Notes under the pieces: generated by a model
What the model was told of the DNA's origin: nothing
The model's input: the letters and a program-made list of their open reading frames with translations, nothing else
The model's database searches: none
Source of the DNA: Variovorax sp. SG517
GTDB taxonomy: Bacteria > Pseudomonadota > Gammaproteobacteria > Burkholderiales > Burkholderiaceae_C
NCBI RefSeq assembly: GCF_013376045.1
Contig: NZ_JABMJG010000006.1
Coordinates: 62,001-126,000, forward strand
Length of the DNA: 64,000 nucleotides
Reading direction: 5' to 3'
Program-made: the position numbers and the translations under genes
Shown here: positions 44,384-53,381 of the stretch, one piece after another
Layout of the letters: each line of letters opens with the position of its first letter
Position numbering within the stretch: position 1 is the first letter of the stretch

Positions 44384-44983
44384 ATGAACCTTCCAGACCT
44401 CTCTCCCAAGGCAGCCGAGATCGCCAACTGCGCTCAGGGGCTCCTTGCGACCAAGGGGTACAACGGCTTCAGCTACGCCGACATCTCGGAGGCCGTGCAC
44501 ATCAGCAAGGCGAGCATCCACCACCACTTCCCGAGCAAAGCCGAACTCGTGCAAACCGTGCTGCGAAGATACCGTGAACAAGGTCGAGAGGGCCTGGCCG
44601 CGCTGGCGAAGCAGGTCGCCGATCCGCTGGCCCGCATCCGCGCGTACACCGGCTACTGGGAGACGTGCATCCGCGACGAGACGGCGCCGTTCTGCATCTG
44701 CGCGATGCTGGGGTCGGAATTGCCTGCGATCCCCAAGGAAGTCGCCGATGAGGTTCGAGGGCACTTCAGCGACCTCGCCACTTGGTTGGCGGGTGTCTTG
44801 AAGGACGGTGCCGCCCAGGGGACCTTCAAGCTGCGAAGCGATGCGCAGTCCGAGGCCATGGCCCTCATGGCCACCGTGCACGGCGGAATGCTGGCAGCCC
44901 GCGTCTACGGGGATCCGGCGGCATTCGCGGCCGTGGTGCAGCAGGGCGTCGAGCAGTTGCTGGCGCCGAAATCTCGACGCTGA
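44384..44983 (+). CDS. TetR-family regulator (leaderless mRNA likely)
   Basis: 199 residues. HTH: CAQGLLATKGYNGFSYADIS, then HISKASIHHHFPSKAELV. The ligand domain has ETAPFCICAMLGSELPAIPK, typical of a TetR subgroup with this cysteine motif. It likely represses itself and the DUF5666 gene, since both upstream regions share the same 15-bp operator word. Confidence 0.9.
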   Translation: MNLPDLSPKAAEIANCAQGLLATKGYNGFSYADISEAVHISKASIHHHFPSKAELVQTVLRRYREQGREGLAALAKQVADPLARIRAYTGYWETCIRDETAPFCICAMLGSELPAIPKEVADEVRGHFSDLATWLAGVLKDGAAQGTFKLRSDAQSEAMALMATVHGGMLAARVYGDPAAFAAVVQQGVEQLLAPKSRR

Positions 44984-45028
44984 CCGCCAGGCCTCAAGTC
45001 TCGGCACGGTCATTTTTTAACCGCTTTG

Positions 45029-45048
45029 TCTATCAACTAGTAGATAGA
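45029..45048 (+). promoter_or_regulatory. Second copy of the TetR operator
   Basis: TCTATC-AACTAGTA-GATAGA, a palindrome with arms TCTATC/GATAGA around ACTAGT. The right part equals the site within the tetR promoter. It lies 92 bp before the DUF5666 start. Confidence 0.65.
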
Positions 45049-45140
45049 TGAAAGTTTCATCGGAAGCCTCTGTGGCGCGGCTTTCGATGCCATCCACAAC
45101 GCGCCCTTCACCCGCGACGCACGTCGCACAGGAAATCACC

Positions 45141-45770
45141 ATGCAATTCCCCAAAGCTTCCAAGCTCCTCGCCGCAGGCGCAACCAGCGTGCTGCTTGCG
45201 ATCGGCACCCTCACGGCGGCCGTCGCCGCAGGGCCTGGCGACCAGGTACGCATCCGCGGCACCATCGTCTCGCTCAGCGGCGACCGCCTGCAGGTCAACT
45301 CACGCGAAGGAAAGCCGGTCACCGTGACGCTCAAGGCCGGCTGGAAGGCATCTGCGGTCGTAAAGGCCAACATGAGCGATATCAAGCCGGGAGATTTCGT
45401 GGGCATCGCCTCGCTTCCCCGCTCCGAAGGCGGCGACGGCGCTCTGGAAGTTCTCATCCTGCCGCCGCAACTCAAAGGCATGGGCGAAGGCAGCTATGGG
45501 TGGGACCTGAAGCCCAACAGCACCATGACCAATGCCACAGTCGCCGACGCAGTCAAGTCGGTCAACGGGAGCACTGTCACGGTGAACTACCACGGCAAGG
45601 AAAAGAAGATCTCGATCCCCGAGGGCACCCCGATCGTCACGCTAGTGCCGGCGACGCCCGAGGACGTCAAGCCGGGCGCAGTCGTGTTCATTCCCGCGGA
45701 AAAAGGCGGCGACGGCCTGTCGGCAGGCCAGCTGATCGTCGGCAAGGACGGTGTCGTTCCTCCCATGTAA
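45141..45770 (+). CDS. DUF5666-domain periplasmic protein
   Basis: 209 residues with a signal peptide (MQFPKASKLLAAGATSVLLA, cleavage near AVAAGPG). Two OB-like repeats: VRIRGTIVSLSGDRLQVNSR and VNGSTVTVNYHGKEKKISI, each followed by an acidic LKPGDFVG/VKPGAVVF segment, as in DUF5666. The function is unknown; such proteins occur near metal or oxidoreductase systems. The ATG at 45141 follows AGGA; an upstream in-frame start would add 31 residues without homology. Regulated by the TetR operator upstream. Confidence 0.85.
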   Translation: MQFPKASKLLAAGATSVLLAIGTLTAAVAAGPGDQVRIRGTIVSLSGDRLQVNSREGKPVTVTLKAGWKASAVVKANMSDIKPGDFVGIASLPRSEGGDGALEVLILPPQLKGMGEGSYGWDLKPNSTMTNATVADAVKSVNGSTVTVNYHGKEKKISIPEGTPIVTLVPATPEDVKPGAVVFIPAEKGGDGLSAGQLIVGKDGVVPPM

Positions 45771-45818
45771 GGAGTCCCGCGCCGGCCAGCCTTCGCGCTT
45801 GGCCGGCCGGGATGTTTC

Positions 45819-46676
45819 ATGAGCACATCCTCCATCCCCAACACCATGCCACCCGCCGCACGTCAACGCTTCATAAGGCGGCATTCGCCCACCGTGAGAG
45901 CGACGCACTGGCTCAACGTGCTGTGCCTTTCGTTCCTGCTGCTGAGCGGGCTGCAGATCTTCAATGCCCATCCGCGACTGTATTGGGGGCAGTACGGCGC
46001 TGACCCGGATGCGGCCTTCCTGTCCATCGGCACGAGACAGACGGGCAGCGCGTCCCAAGGGTTCCTGCAGGTCGGCCCGCTCCACATCGAGACCACCGGC
46101 TTTCTCGGTGTCTCCGACGAAGGCGGCAGTGCGACCCCGAGAGCCTTTCCCGCATGGCTCACGATTCCTTCGTACCACGACCTGGGGGCCGGCAGACGCT
46201 GGCACTTCTTCTTTGCATGGCTGCTCGTCCTCAACGGCCTGCTCTATCTGGCCCACGGGTTCTGGCGAGGCCATTTCCGCCGCGACCTCGTACCCAGCAG
46301 CGGCCAGCTTGCACCCCGGCACTTGTGGCACGAGGTTCTCGACCATGCCCGTTTGCGCTTCGCGCGCGGTGAAGAGGCACGCCGGTACAACGCCCTGCAG
46401 AAGCTCAGCTACCTCGTGGTGGTGTTCGGCCTGCTGCCGCTGATGGTGCTGACCGGCCTGACGATGTCACCCGGCCTGGACGCCGCCTTCCACTTCCTGC
46501 CCGATCTTTTCGGCGGGCGCGCTTCGGCTCGCACGATCCACTTCGTCACCGCATTCCTGCTGGTGTCGTTCGTCGTCGTTCATGTCGTGATGGTCATCGC
46601 GTCGGGCCTCTGGAACAACCTGCGCTCGATGCTCACCGGCCAATATGCCATCACCGATGAAGGAACCAGACCATGA
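45819..46676 (+). CDS. Cytochrome b561-type membrane subunit
   Basis: 285 residues with about four helices. Haem-binding histidines are in RATHWLNVLCLSFLLLSG, GRRWHFFFAWLLVLNGL, and ARTIHFVTAFLLVSFVVVHV. It belongs to the thiosulfate-reductase/formate-dehydrogenase cytochrome b fold and would pass electrons between quinone and the periplasmic molybdoenzyme encoded next. It overlaps that gene by 4 nt (ATGA). Confidence 0.9.
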   Translation: MSTSSIPNTMPPAARQRFIRRHSPTVRATHWLNVLCLSFLLLSGLQIFNAHPRLYWGQYGADPDAAFLSIGTRQTGSASQGFLQVGPLHIETTGFLGVSDEGGSATPRAFPAWLTIPSYHDLGAGRRWHFFFAWLLVLNGLLYLAHGFWRGHFRRDLVPSSGQLAPRHLWHEVLDHARLRFARGEEARRYNALQKLSYLVVVFGLLPLMVLTGLTMSPGLDAAFHFLPDLFGGRASARTIHFVTAFLLVSFVVVHVVMVIASGLWNNLRSMLTGQYAITDEGTRP

Positions 46677-47452
46677 CGACACGGCAGTCTTCGCGCCGAA
46701 ACTTCCTTGCGCGCCTTGCCGCCGGGGCGGGCGCACTCGCATTGACCGGCTGCGACCGCCTGGTTCAAGACGACAACGTGGATGCGTTGCTGCGCCAGAC
46801 CGAGAAACTGACGCTGGCAGGTCAGAGAGCCCTCCTTTCCAGGCACGCCCTGGCGCGGGAGTACTCCGAAGCGGACCTCTCCCCGGTCTTTCGCGCCAAC
46901 GGCACGCAGATGCCCGACTCGAACGAGTACGCACGGCTTCTGGAAGGAAGCTTCATGGACTGGCGGCTGCAGGTGGACGGCCTGGTCGAACGCCCCCAGA
47001 GCCTGTCGCTCACCGAGCTCAAACGCTTTCCTTCCCGAACCCAGATCACGCGCCACGATTGCGTCGAGGGATGGAGCGCCATCGGCAAGTGGCACGGCGT
47101 GCCGCTTGCCCATGTTCTCGACGCCGCAGGGTTGAAGCCCGGCGCTCGCTACGTGGTGCTCCACTGCGCGGACGATCTCGAAAAGGCGCTCGACGGCAGC
47201 GGACGCTACTACGAGAGCATCGACCTGATCGATGCCTACCACCCTCAGACGATCCTGGCCTACGGCATGAATGGAAGGGACCTCCCTGTCCGGCATGGCG
47301 CACCGCTCAGACTGCGGGTCGAACGGCAGCTCGGCTACAAGCAGGCGAAGTATCTGATGCGCATCGAGGTTGTCGATGGGTTCTCGACGCTGTTCGGCGG
47401 CAAGGGCGGCTTCTGGGAAGACCGCGGGTATGAGTGGTATGCCGGGATCTGA
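46673..47452 (+). CDS. Periplasmic molybdopterin oxidoreductase (sulfite-oxidase fold)
   Basis: 259 residues. The twin-arginine signal SSRRNFLARLAAGAG directs folded export; a lipobox-like LTGC follows at residues about 23-26. The sulfite-oxidase fold shows DWRLQVDGLVERPQSLSLTE, then ITRHDCVEGWSAIGKWHG, where the cysteine in HDCVEGW ligates molybdenum. The C-terminal dimer domain is short, like YedY (MsrP). Together with the cytochrome b it could reduce or oxidise a small sulphur compound; the substrate is unknown. Confidence 0.9.
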   Translation: MTTRQSSRRNFLARLAAGAGALALTGCDRLVQDDNVDALLRQTEKLTLAGQRALLSRHALAREYSEADLSPVFRANGTQMPDSNEYARLLEGSFMDWRLQVDGLVERPQSLSLTELKRFPSRTQITRHDCVEGWSAIGKWHGVPLAHVLDAAGLKPGARYVVLHCADDLEKALDGSGRYYESIDLIDAYHPQTILAYGMNGRDLPVRHGAPLRLRVERQLGYKQAKYLMRIEVVDGFSTLFGGKGGFWEDRGYEWYAGI

Positions 47453-47533
47453 CCCATCTCCCGCGATCCGGTGCGTACGCCCTATGCCTTTGCATGAGGT
47501 ACCGTGCCCGTTTCCACAGAACCAGGAGGCAAG

Positions 47534-47947
47534 ATGAATGCCGATGCGCTCGCCAGTCTTTACAGGGACTACATCGCCTGCCTGAACAGGCGCGACCTCG
47601 ACGACCTCAAGACCTACGTTCACGACGACGTCCGACACAACGGGCAGCGGCTTGGGGTCGAGGGCTATCGGCTGATGCTGCAGAAGGATTTCACCGACAT
47701 TCCCGACCTCCGCTTCGACATCGAACTGCTGGTCTGCCAGCCGCCTCTCGTGGCAAGCCGGCTTCGCTTCGATTGCACGCCAAAGGCGAATTTCCTCGGT
47801 CTTGCCGTGGACGGTGTGAAGGTCTCATTCTCGGAAAACGTCTTCTACGAATTCCAGGACGCAAAGATCATCACTGTGTGGTCTGTCATCGACAAGACGG
47901 CCATCGAGGTTCAGCTGCGGCAGGCGGGAGCGGCCGGCCATCCTTAG
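47534..47947 (+). CDS. SnoaL-like ester cyclase-family protein
   Basis: 137 residues of the NTF2/SnoaL fold: YIACLNRRDLDDLKTYVHDD, LMLQKDFTDIPDLRFDIELL. SnoaL-type proteins act as polyketide cyclases, isomerases or have unknown roles. AGGAGG lies just before the ATG at 47534, which decides this start over an upstream GTG. Confidence 0.85.
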   Translation: MNADALASLYRDYIACLNRRDLDDLKTYVHDDVRHNGQRLGVEGYRLMLQKDFTDIPDLRFDIELLVCQPPLVASRLRFDCTPKANFLGLAVDGVKVSFSENVFYEFQDAKIITVWSVIDKTAIEVQLRQAGAAGHP

Positions 47948-48040
47948 CACCGAAGAAGAACTTCGAGCCTCCCGGGAGGCTTCGACCTAGCGCGCGGCAC
48001 ATGGCGCCGGATCTCGCGTCGAGGCGGCGCTGCGCGACCC

Positions 48041-48883
48041 TCACGCATGATCCGTGGACCGCGTCACCGTCTCCCATGCATCGATCTCGCTGGACAGCGC
48101 GGCGAGCTTGGCCCGCACGAGCTCCAGCGCATCCGTGCCCAGAAGCAGGTGCGCCGGCGGGCTCGGCGCGTCGACGATCGCCAGGAGCGCCCGTGCCGCC
48201 TTGGCCGGGTCGCCGGCCTGCGAACCGCTCTTGGCCTGTCTGGCCTGCCGGATCGGATCGAAGAGCGCGTCGTAGTCCTCGACGGTGCGCGCCGACCGCA
48301 CCATCGAACGGCCGGCCCAGTCCGTGCGGAAGGACCCGGGTGCGATTGCAGTGACTTTGATCCCGAAGCCCGCGACTTCCTTGCCGAGCACCTCGGAAAT
48401 GCCTTCCAGCGCGAACTTGCTGCCGCAGTAGTACGCGATCCCCGGCATCGTGATGAAGCCGCCCATGGACGTGATGTTGATGATGTGCCCGCGGCGACGC
48501 GTGCGCATCGAGGGCAGTACGGCCTTGATCATCGCGACGGCGCCGAAGACATTCACGTCGAACTGCCGCTTCATTTCTTCGAGGCTGGACTCTTCGAGCG
48601 TTCCCTCGTGGCCATAGCCAGCGTTGTTGACCAGCACGTCGATCTGCCCGTGCCTGGCAAGCAATGGGGGAACGAGTCTTTCGATCGCGTCGAAGTCGGT
48701 CACGTCGAGCACGACGGCATGCGCCCTTCCGGGAGCGCTTCGCTCGAATGCCGCCACGCTGTACTTGTTCCTCACGGTTCCGAGGACCGTGTGCCCCTCG
48801 GCAAGAGCGGCGGCGGCGAATGCCTTTCCGAACCCCGAAGTGACGCCCGTGACGAGGAAGGTTTTCTGTGAGGTCTGGCCCAT
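48041..48883 (-). CDS. SDR-family oxidoreductase
   Basis: 280 residues. TGVTSGFGKAFAAAALAEG (NAD-binding), VNNAGYGHEG, and YYCGSKFALEG for the YxxxK site; the SDR group includes many oxidoreductases with short chains. AAGGAG is well placed. It is divergent from the AraC gene at 49020, a typical regulator-target pair. Confidence 0.92.
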   Translation of the reverse strand: MGQTSQKTFLVTGVTSGFGKAFAAAALAEGHTVLGTVRNKYSVAAFERSAPGRAHAVVLDVTDFDAIERLVPPLLARHGQIDVLVNNAGYGHEGTLEESSLEEMKRQFDVNVFGAVAMIKAVLPSMRTRRRGHIINITSMGGFITMPGIAYYCGSKFALEGISEVLGKEVAGFGIKVTAIAPGSFRTDWAGRSMVRSARTVEDYDALFDPIRQARQAKSGSQAGDPAKAARALLAIVDAPSPPAHLLLGTDALELVRAKLAALSSEIDAWETVTRSTDHA

Positions 48884-49019
48884 GATCGGCTCCTTGAAAG
48901 TGATGGATCGATCCTAGGAGCCGGTAGGCAGACTCGAAATGCCAGGTCGCACGCTTGACTTGCCTAAAACCACAAACCCATGGACTGGCAGGCTGCACCA
49001 TGGCAGATTGGCAACCGAA

Positions 49020-50009
49020 ATGAACGACGCTCGAACACCAGGAAAGACGCCGAACAAGGCACCGAACGAATCGCCGCAGATCCCAGACATGCAGCGTCGG
49101 ATGGTCGAGCTGGCAAAGCCGCTGTCGCCCCTGGAGGGCTACAACCTCACCGCACTTCCCGATGTCCGGCTTTTGAGGTCCGATCGGCCGCTGGCCCGCG
49201 CGCCGGTGCTCTATGAGCCCGGCATCGTCATCGTTCTCCAGGGCCGCAAGCGCGGGTTCCTCGGCGACGAGGTCTATCTCTACGACGCGCAGCACTACCT
49301 GGCCGTGTCCGTGCCCGTTCCCTTCTCGATGGACACCGATGCGTCGGTGGAAGAGCCGCTGCTGGCGATCTACTTTCGCCTCGACTTCAAGGTCGCGGCG
49401 GAACTGATGATGCAGCTCGACGAGCACGGCTCCGCCAAGGAAGCGGCCCCCAGGAGCCTGACGTCGACGCCGATGGACGAACGCCTGGCTCGCTCCGTCC
49501 TCAGGTTCCTCGAGGTGATGAACTCGCCCCTCGAAGCCCCGATCCTGGGTCCGGGCCTGGTTCGCGAGATCTACTTCCGCGTTCTCACCGGCGAGCAGGG
49601 AAGCGTCATCCGGGCCTCGCTCACCCGCCAGGGGCATTTCGGCAAGATCGCCAAGGCGATCCGGACCATCCATGCGGACTTCGACAAGAAGCTCGACATC
49701 GACCAGCTCGCCGATGAGGCGGGCATGAGTCCCACCTCGTTCCACGCCCACTTCAAGGCGATCACCTCGACGTCGCCAATCCAGTACTTGAAGACGACCC
49801 GCCTGCATCAGGCCAGGCTGATCATGGCCAGGAACCAGGGCACCGCCGCGCAGGCGAGTGCCCAGGTGGGCTACGAAAGCCCTTCGCAATTCAGCCGGGA
49901 GTTCAAGCGCATGTTCGGCCGCGGCCCTGCCGAGGAGGCCTCCCGCATGCGCCAGGCCTTTGCGGCGCCCGATCCCTCGCCGCACGAGGTGTATGTTGCT
50001 GCGCACTGA
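49020..50009 (+). CDS. AraC-family regulator
   Basis: 329 residues from the ATG at 49020. An AraC_N (PF06719-like) domain is seen: PVLYEPGIVIVLQGRKRGFL and YLAVSVPVPFSMDTDAS. The C-terminal helix-turn-helix pair reads DIDQLADEAGMSPTSFHAHF and QASAQVGYESPSQFSREFKR. It likely controls the divergent SDR, possibly in response to an aldehyde. Confidence 0.9.
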   Translation: MNDARTPGKTPNKAPNESPQIPDMQRRMVELAKPLSPLEGYNLTALPDVRLLRSDRPLARAPVLYEPGIVIVLQGRKRGFLGDEVYLYDAQHYLAVSVPVPFSMDTDASVEEPLLAIYFRLDFKVAAELMMQLDEHGSAKEAAPRSLTSTPMDERLARSVLRFLEVMNSPLEAPILGPGLVREIYFRVLTGEQGSVIRASLTRQGHFGKIAKAIRTIHADFDKKLDIDQLADEAGMSPTSFHAHFKAITSTSPIQYLKTTRLHQARLIMARNQGTAAQASAQVGYESPSQFSREFKRMFGRGPAEEASRMRQAFAAPDPSPHEVYVAAH

Positions 50010-50060
50010 GGGCCAGGATCACCTGCAGCGACTGCGAAGAAGCGCCGCTCGGCAGGCCGC

Positions 50061-50915
50061 CTATCCGGTGACTTCGTGGACGAACTGGCCCGCGCTCAGC
50101 GTGTTGACGGTCTCCCCCGGGATATCCATCAGGATGCGGCTGCGTTCGGGCGTCATGGTGACGGTGATGTACTGGACCGGCCTTGCGGCGGGATCGTGCA
50201 GCACGCGCACGATCTTCAGCAGGGGCGCTCCGACTTCCGTCTGCATGAGCTTCGCACGGACCGGATCGCTCAGCTCGGCCGTGATTTCCTGGATCACGCG
50301 GCCGAACTTCACGCCCTGGGCCATCAGGATCTCGTAGAGCGCCTGCTTGCGAAGCGTGGTGGCCGTGACCTGCTTGCCCAGGCGCTCGGGCACCCAGGCA
50401 TCGGACAGCATGACCGGCGTGCCGTTCATGCTGCGCAGGCGCAGCGCATGCACGGCCTTTTCTCCTGGCGCGAGCTGCAGCAGTGCGGCCACGTCCGAAG
50501 GTGCCTCGACCCGCTCGACGCGCAGCACCTGCACCTGCGTCTCGCTCGCCGTCTGGCGCAGGCTGTCGATCAAGGAAAGGGTGGGTCGCGCCCGCACCAG
50601 CGGCAAGCGGTCCTGGAGCACGAAGGTGCCGCGCCCATGCCGCCGCTCCACCAAGCCCTGCGCGGCGAGGTCCGCCAGGGCTCGCCGCACCGTGATGCGC
50701 GAGACGCCGAAACGCTCGCACAGCGACTCCTCCTTCGGCAACAGCCCCGAAGCCGAATACACGCCGCGCACGATCTCGTCGCGAAGGACCACGAAGAGCT
50801 GGCGGTGCAGCGATGTGCCCGGCGTCCGGGGCAAGGGGGATTCGGCGAGTTCGACCTGGGCTTTCGCGGGTTTCATCAACGTCGGTGGCAGGGAGCTTGT
50901 GAAAGACGCGAGCAT
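50061..50915 (-). CDS. GntR/UTRA-family transcriptional regulator
   Basis: 284 residues. The winged HTH is LHRQLFVVLRDEIVRGVYSA, then PKEESLCERFGVSRITVRRA and LAAQGLVERRHGRGTFV. The UTRA effector domain follows (GTPVMLSDAWVPERLGKQVT, then PVQYITVTMTPERSRI). Start uncertain: 50915 is the first in-frame ATG, and 50876 is an alternative that still keeps the HTH. It is probably the regulator of the receptor-hydratase-lyase cluster that follows on the same strand. Confidence 0.85.
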   Translation of the reverse strand: MLASFTSSLPPTLMKPAKAQVELAESPLPRTPGTSLHRQLFVVLRDEIVRGVYSASGLLPKEESLCERFGVSRITVRRALADLAAQGLVERRHGRGTFVLQDRLPLVRARPTLSLIDSLRQTASETQVQVLRVERVEAPSDVAALLQLAPGEKAVHALRLRSMNGTPVMLSDAWVPERLGKQVTATTLRKQALYEILMAQGVKFGRVIQEITAELSDPVRAKLMQTEVGAPLLKIVRVLHDPAARPVQYITVTMTPERSRILMDIPGETVNTLSAGQFVHEVTG

Positions 50916-51103
50916 AGCCTGTTGATGGTCGGGTGTTGATAGCAACAGGACAGCCGGCGACCGCGCTCATGCACACGCTGGTGCCCGCGGCTTCGAGACT
51001 TCAGGCGCTGCGGCACCATTCCGACCAGATCGCTCAACCCACCCAGACAGGCCTGGATGACCTGGACCAGGCCCGCCACAGGCATGCCGACAGCTCGGCT
51101 TGC

Positions 51104-52096
51104 TCACTCCAGCGGATAACGCTTGACGAGCGAGCCGAGGCGCTCGCTCTCTTCGCGCACTTGCGCTGCGAACTCGGCCGGTGAGTTGACGACGGGCTCC
51201 GCCCCCGCGGCCGCGATCGTTCTTTGCACGTCGCCGTCCTTCACCGCATCGCGCAGCGCAGCCACGATGGCCTGCGTCACGGGAGCCGGCATGCCCACGG
51301 GGGCGAAGACGCCGAACCAATTGATCGAACGGTATTGCCCGAAGCCGGTCTCCTTGGCCGTCGGCACTTCGGGCAGAACTGCGGAGCGCCTGTCGCCGGT
51401 CGTTGCGAGGAACCGCAGCGTGCCCGCCTTGGCATGGGGCAGTGCCGCTGCGATGCCCGTGAAGGACAGGTTGACGTTGTTGGCGACAAGGTCCGACACG
51501 ACGGCACTGGTGCCGCGGTAGTTGACGACGACCGCATCGGACAGCTTCGACTCCGCGACGAACTGGTGCGAAAGAAGGCGCGACTGGTTGTCGGTGGTGC
51601 CGAGCGAACACCGCTGCCCTGCGCGCTGGCAGTGGGCCACGAACTCGGCCAGGGTCTTCACCGGCATCTTGCCGCTCATCACGATCGCGTTGGAGGCCTG
51701 GGCCACCGCCGTGACGGGCTGCAGCCGCTGGAGCGGATCGATGCCCCTCAGCCCCGGGGTATAGCGCGTCAAGGCGATGGATGGCACCTGCAGCAGCAGT
51801 GTCGAGCCGTCGGGATGGGCATCCATGACGCGGCGCGTGCCGATGAGTCCATCGGCGCCCGGCACGTTCTCGACGATCACCGCCTGGTTCCAGAGGACAC
51901 CGAGCTGACGGGCCACCACACGCGCCACCGTGTCCGTCCCGCCACCCGGGGCGTAGGGCACCACGATGGTCACGGGCTTGGCGGGGCGCCACGGCGCGTC
52001 TTGCGCGCAGGCGGCGGATGGTGCCACCCATGCCATCGCGGCGAAGGCCGCGATCAGCGCGGCGCGTCGTCCTGCATTCTGTCCTGTGTGTCGCAC
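51104..52096 (-). CDS. Bug/TctC-family periplasmic receptor
   Basis: 330 residues. The best start is GTG at 52096, just before the signal peptide (AALIAAFAAMAWVAPSAACAQ). Core motifs: WRPAKPVTIVVPYAPGGGTD, PGADGLIGTRRVMDAHPDGS, VVNYRGTSAVVSD, and VLPEVPTAKETGF. The ligand is probably a carboxylate; the neighbouring genes suggest an alkylmaleate or alkylmalate. It lies 97 bp after the next receptor gene on the same strand. Confidence 0.88.
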   Translation of the reverse strand: MRHTGQNAGRRAALIAAFAAMAWVAPSAACAQDAPWRPAKPVTIVVPYAPGGGTDTVARVVARQLGVLWNQAVIVENVPGADGLIGTRRVMDAHPDGSTLLLQVPSIALTRYTPGLRGIDPLQRLQPVTAVAQASNAIVMSGKMPVKTLAEFVAHCQRAGQRCSLGTTDNQSRLLSHQFVAESKLSDAVVVNYRGTSAVVSDLVANNVNLSFTGIAAALPHAKAGTLRFLATTGDRRSAVLPEVPTAKETGFGQYRSINWFGVFAPVGMPAPVTQAIVAALRDAVKDGDVQRTIAAAGAEPVVNSPAEFAAQVREESERLGSLVKRYPLE

Positions 52097-52193
52097 GGTC
52101 TTGTCTCTCGAAATGATGGGGATGATCTGCGGCTCGGCGAGCGGAGGCTGTTTGTGCCGCCCTGGTCCACCCGCGTCGACCACAGGTGGCGAT

Positions 52194-53192
52194 TCAGTCC
52201 AGCTTGAGGTTCGCGGCCTTGATCAGGTTGCGCCATCTGTCCAGGTCCCTCTCGAACGCGTCCCGCGCGGGCGCCGGCGCTCGATGCGCCACCACGAGGC
52301 CGCTGGCCTCCAGGTTTCGCACGACCTCGGGGTCGGCCAGTACCGTGGAGAGCGCGGCAGCAAGGCGGTCGAACACCGCGGGCGGCAGGTTCCTGGGCGC
52401 GAGCACGCCGCTCATGTAGGTCGCCTGGAGCGACGGAAAGCCGAGTTCTGCCACCGTCGGCACGGACGGCAAAACCGGGATCCGCTCGCGCGTGGTGACG
52501 GCGAGTGCCTTGAGGCGGCCGGACTGCACGTGCTGCGCCACGCCGGTGGGAGCGAAGAACGCGAAGTCGACCACGCCGGAGATGAGGTCCGTGCTCGCCT
52601 GGCCCGAGCCCTTGTAGGCCACGTGCACGGTGTTCATGCGCGCTTCCAGCCGCATCATCTCCGCTTCCAGGTGCGGGATGCTTCCCACGCCGCCCGACGC
52701 GTACGACAGCCCCTTCGGCCGCTTGTGCGAAAGCGCCGCCAGTTCACGGATGTCCTCGGCCTGCACTTCGGGGTGCACGACCAGCACCATGGGTAGCTCC
52801 CCGATGCCGCCGATGTAGCTGAAGTCGCTCGGCCGGTAGCCCACGGCCCGGTAGGCCGGCGTCACGGAGATCGCGCCGTTGTCCGCCAGGTAGAGGGTGT
52901 AGCCGTCGGAGGGCGCGTTGGCGACCAGCTGGGCGGCGATGGCGCCTCCGGCGCCGGGGCGATAGTCGAGCACCACCGGCACGCCCAGGTGGCGTTCCAG
53001 GCCCAGGGCCAGCGGCCGCCCGACGCCATCGCCTCCGCCGCCCGGCGGGTAGCCGATGACGAACTTGATCGGCTGCTGCGGCCACGAGGACTTCTGCGCC
53101 CGCGTCCATGGCGCGGCCAGGAGGCCGCTGGCCAGTGCGAGCATGCCGCGGCGCGACACCCTGCAGGGCGGCTTCGGGGATTGGATAGCCAT
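52194..53192 (-). CDS. Bug/TctC-family periplasmic receptor
   Basis: 332 residues. The signal RRGMLALASGLLAAPWTRAQ has a twin-arginine-like n-region, followed by WPQQPIKFVIGYPPGGGGDG, APSDGYTLYLADNG, and VHVAYKGSGQASTDLISG. The ATG at 53192 follows AAGGAGA. A paralogue of the next receptor, though the two are clearly divergent in sequence; the pair suggests two related ligands or two affinities for one. Confidence 0.9.
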   Translation of the reverse strand: MAIQSPKPPCRVSRRGMLALASGLLAAPWTRAQKSSWPQQPIKFVIGYPPGGGGDGVGRPLALGLERHLGVPVVLDYRPGAGGAIAAQLVANAPSDGYTLYLADNGAISVTPAYRAVGYRPSDFSYIGGIGELPMVLVVHPEVQAEDIRELAALSHKRPKGLSYASGGVGSIPHLEAEMMRLEARMNTVHVAYKGSGQASTDLISGVVDFAFFAPTGVAQHVQSGRLKALAVTTRERIPVLPSVPTVAELGFPSLQATYMSGVLAPRNLPPAVFDRLAAALSTVLADPEVVRNLEASGLVVAHRAPAPARDAFERDLDRWRNLIKAANLKLD

Positions 53193-53381
53193 GCTTGTCT
53201 CCTTCGCTTGTTTTTTGGAATCGGATGGCCCGCCCGGGACGAGCTCCGGCGATGTCCGGTTCGGCGCAGCGGCCGGCCCGGTGAGCACGATGGGGACCTG
53301 GCCGCATTTGTGTGGGCACACTCCGGGCGAGGCGGTCGGCGGTGGAAGTCCGCGCGCCCGTCCTCGCCCACCCTCACCCGT

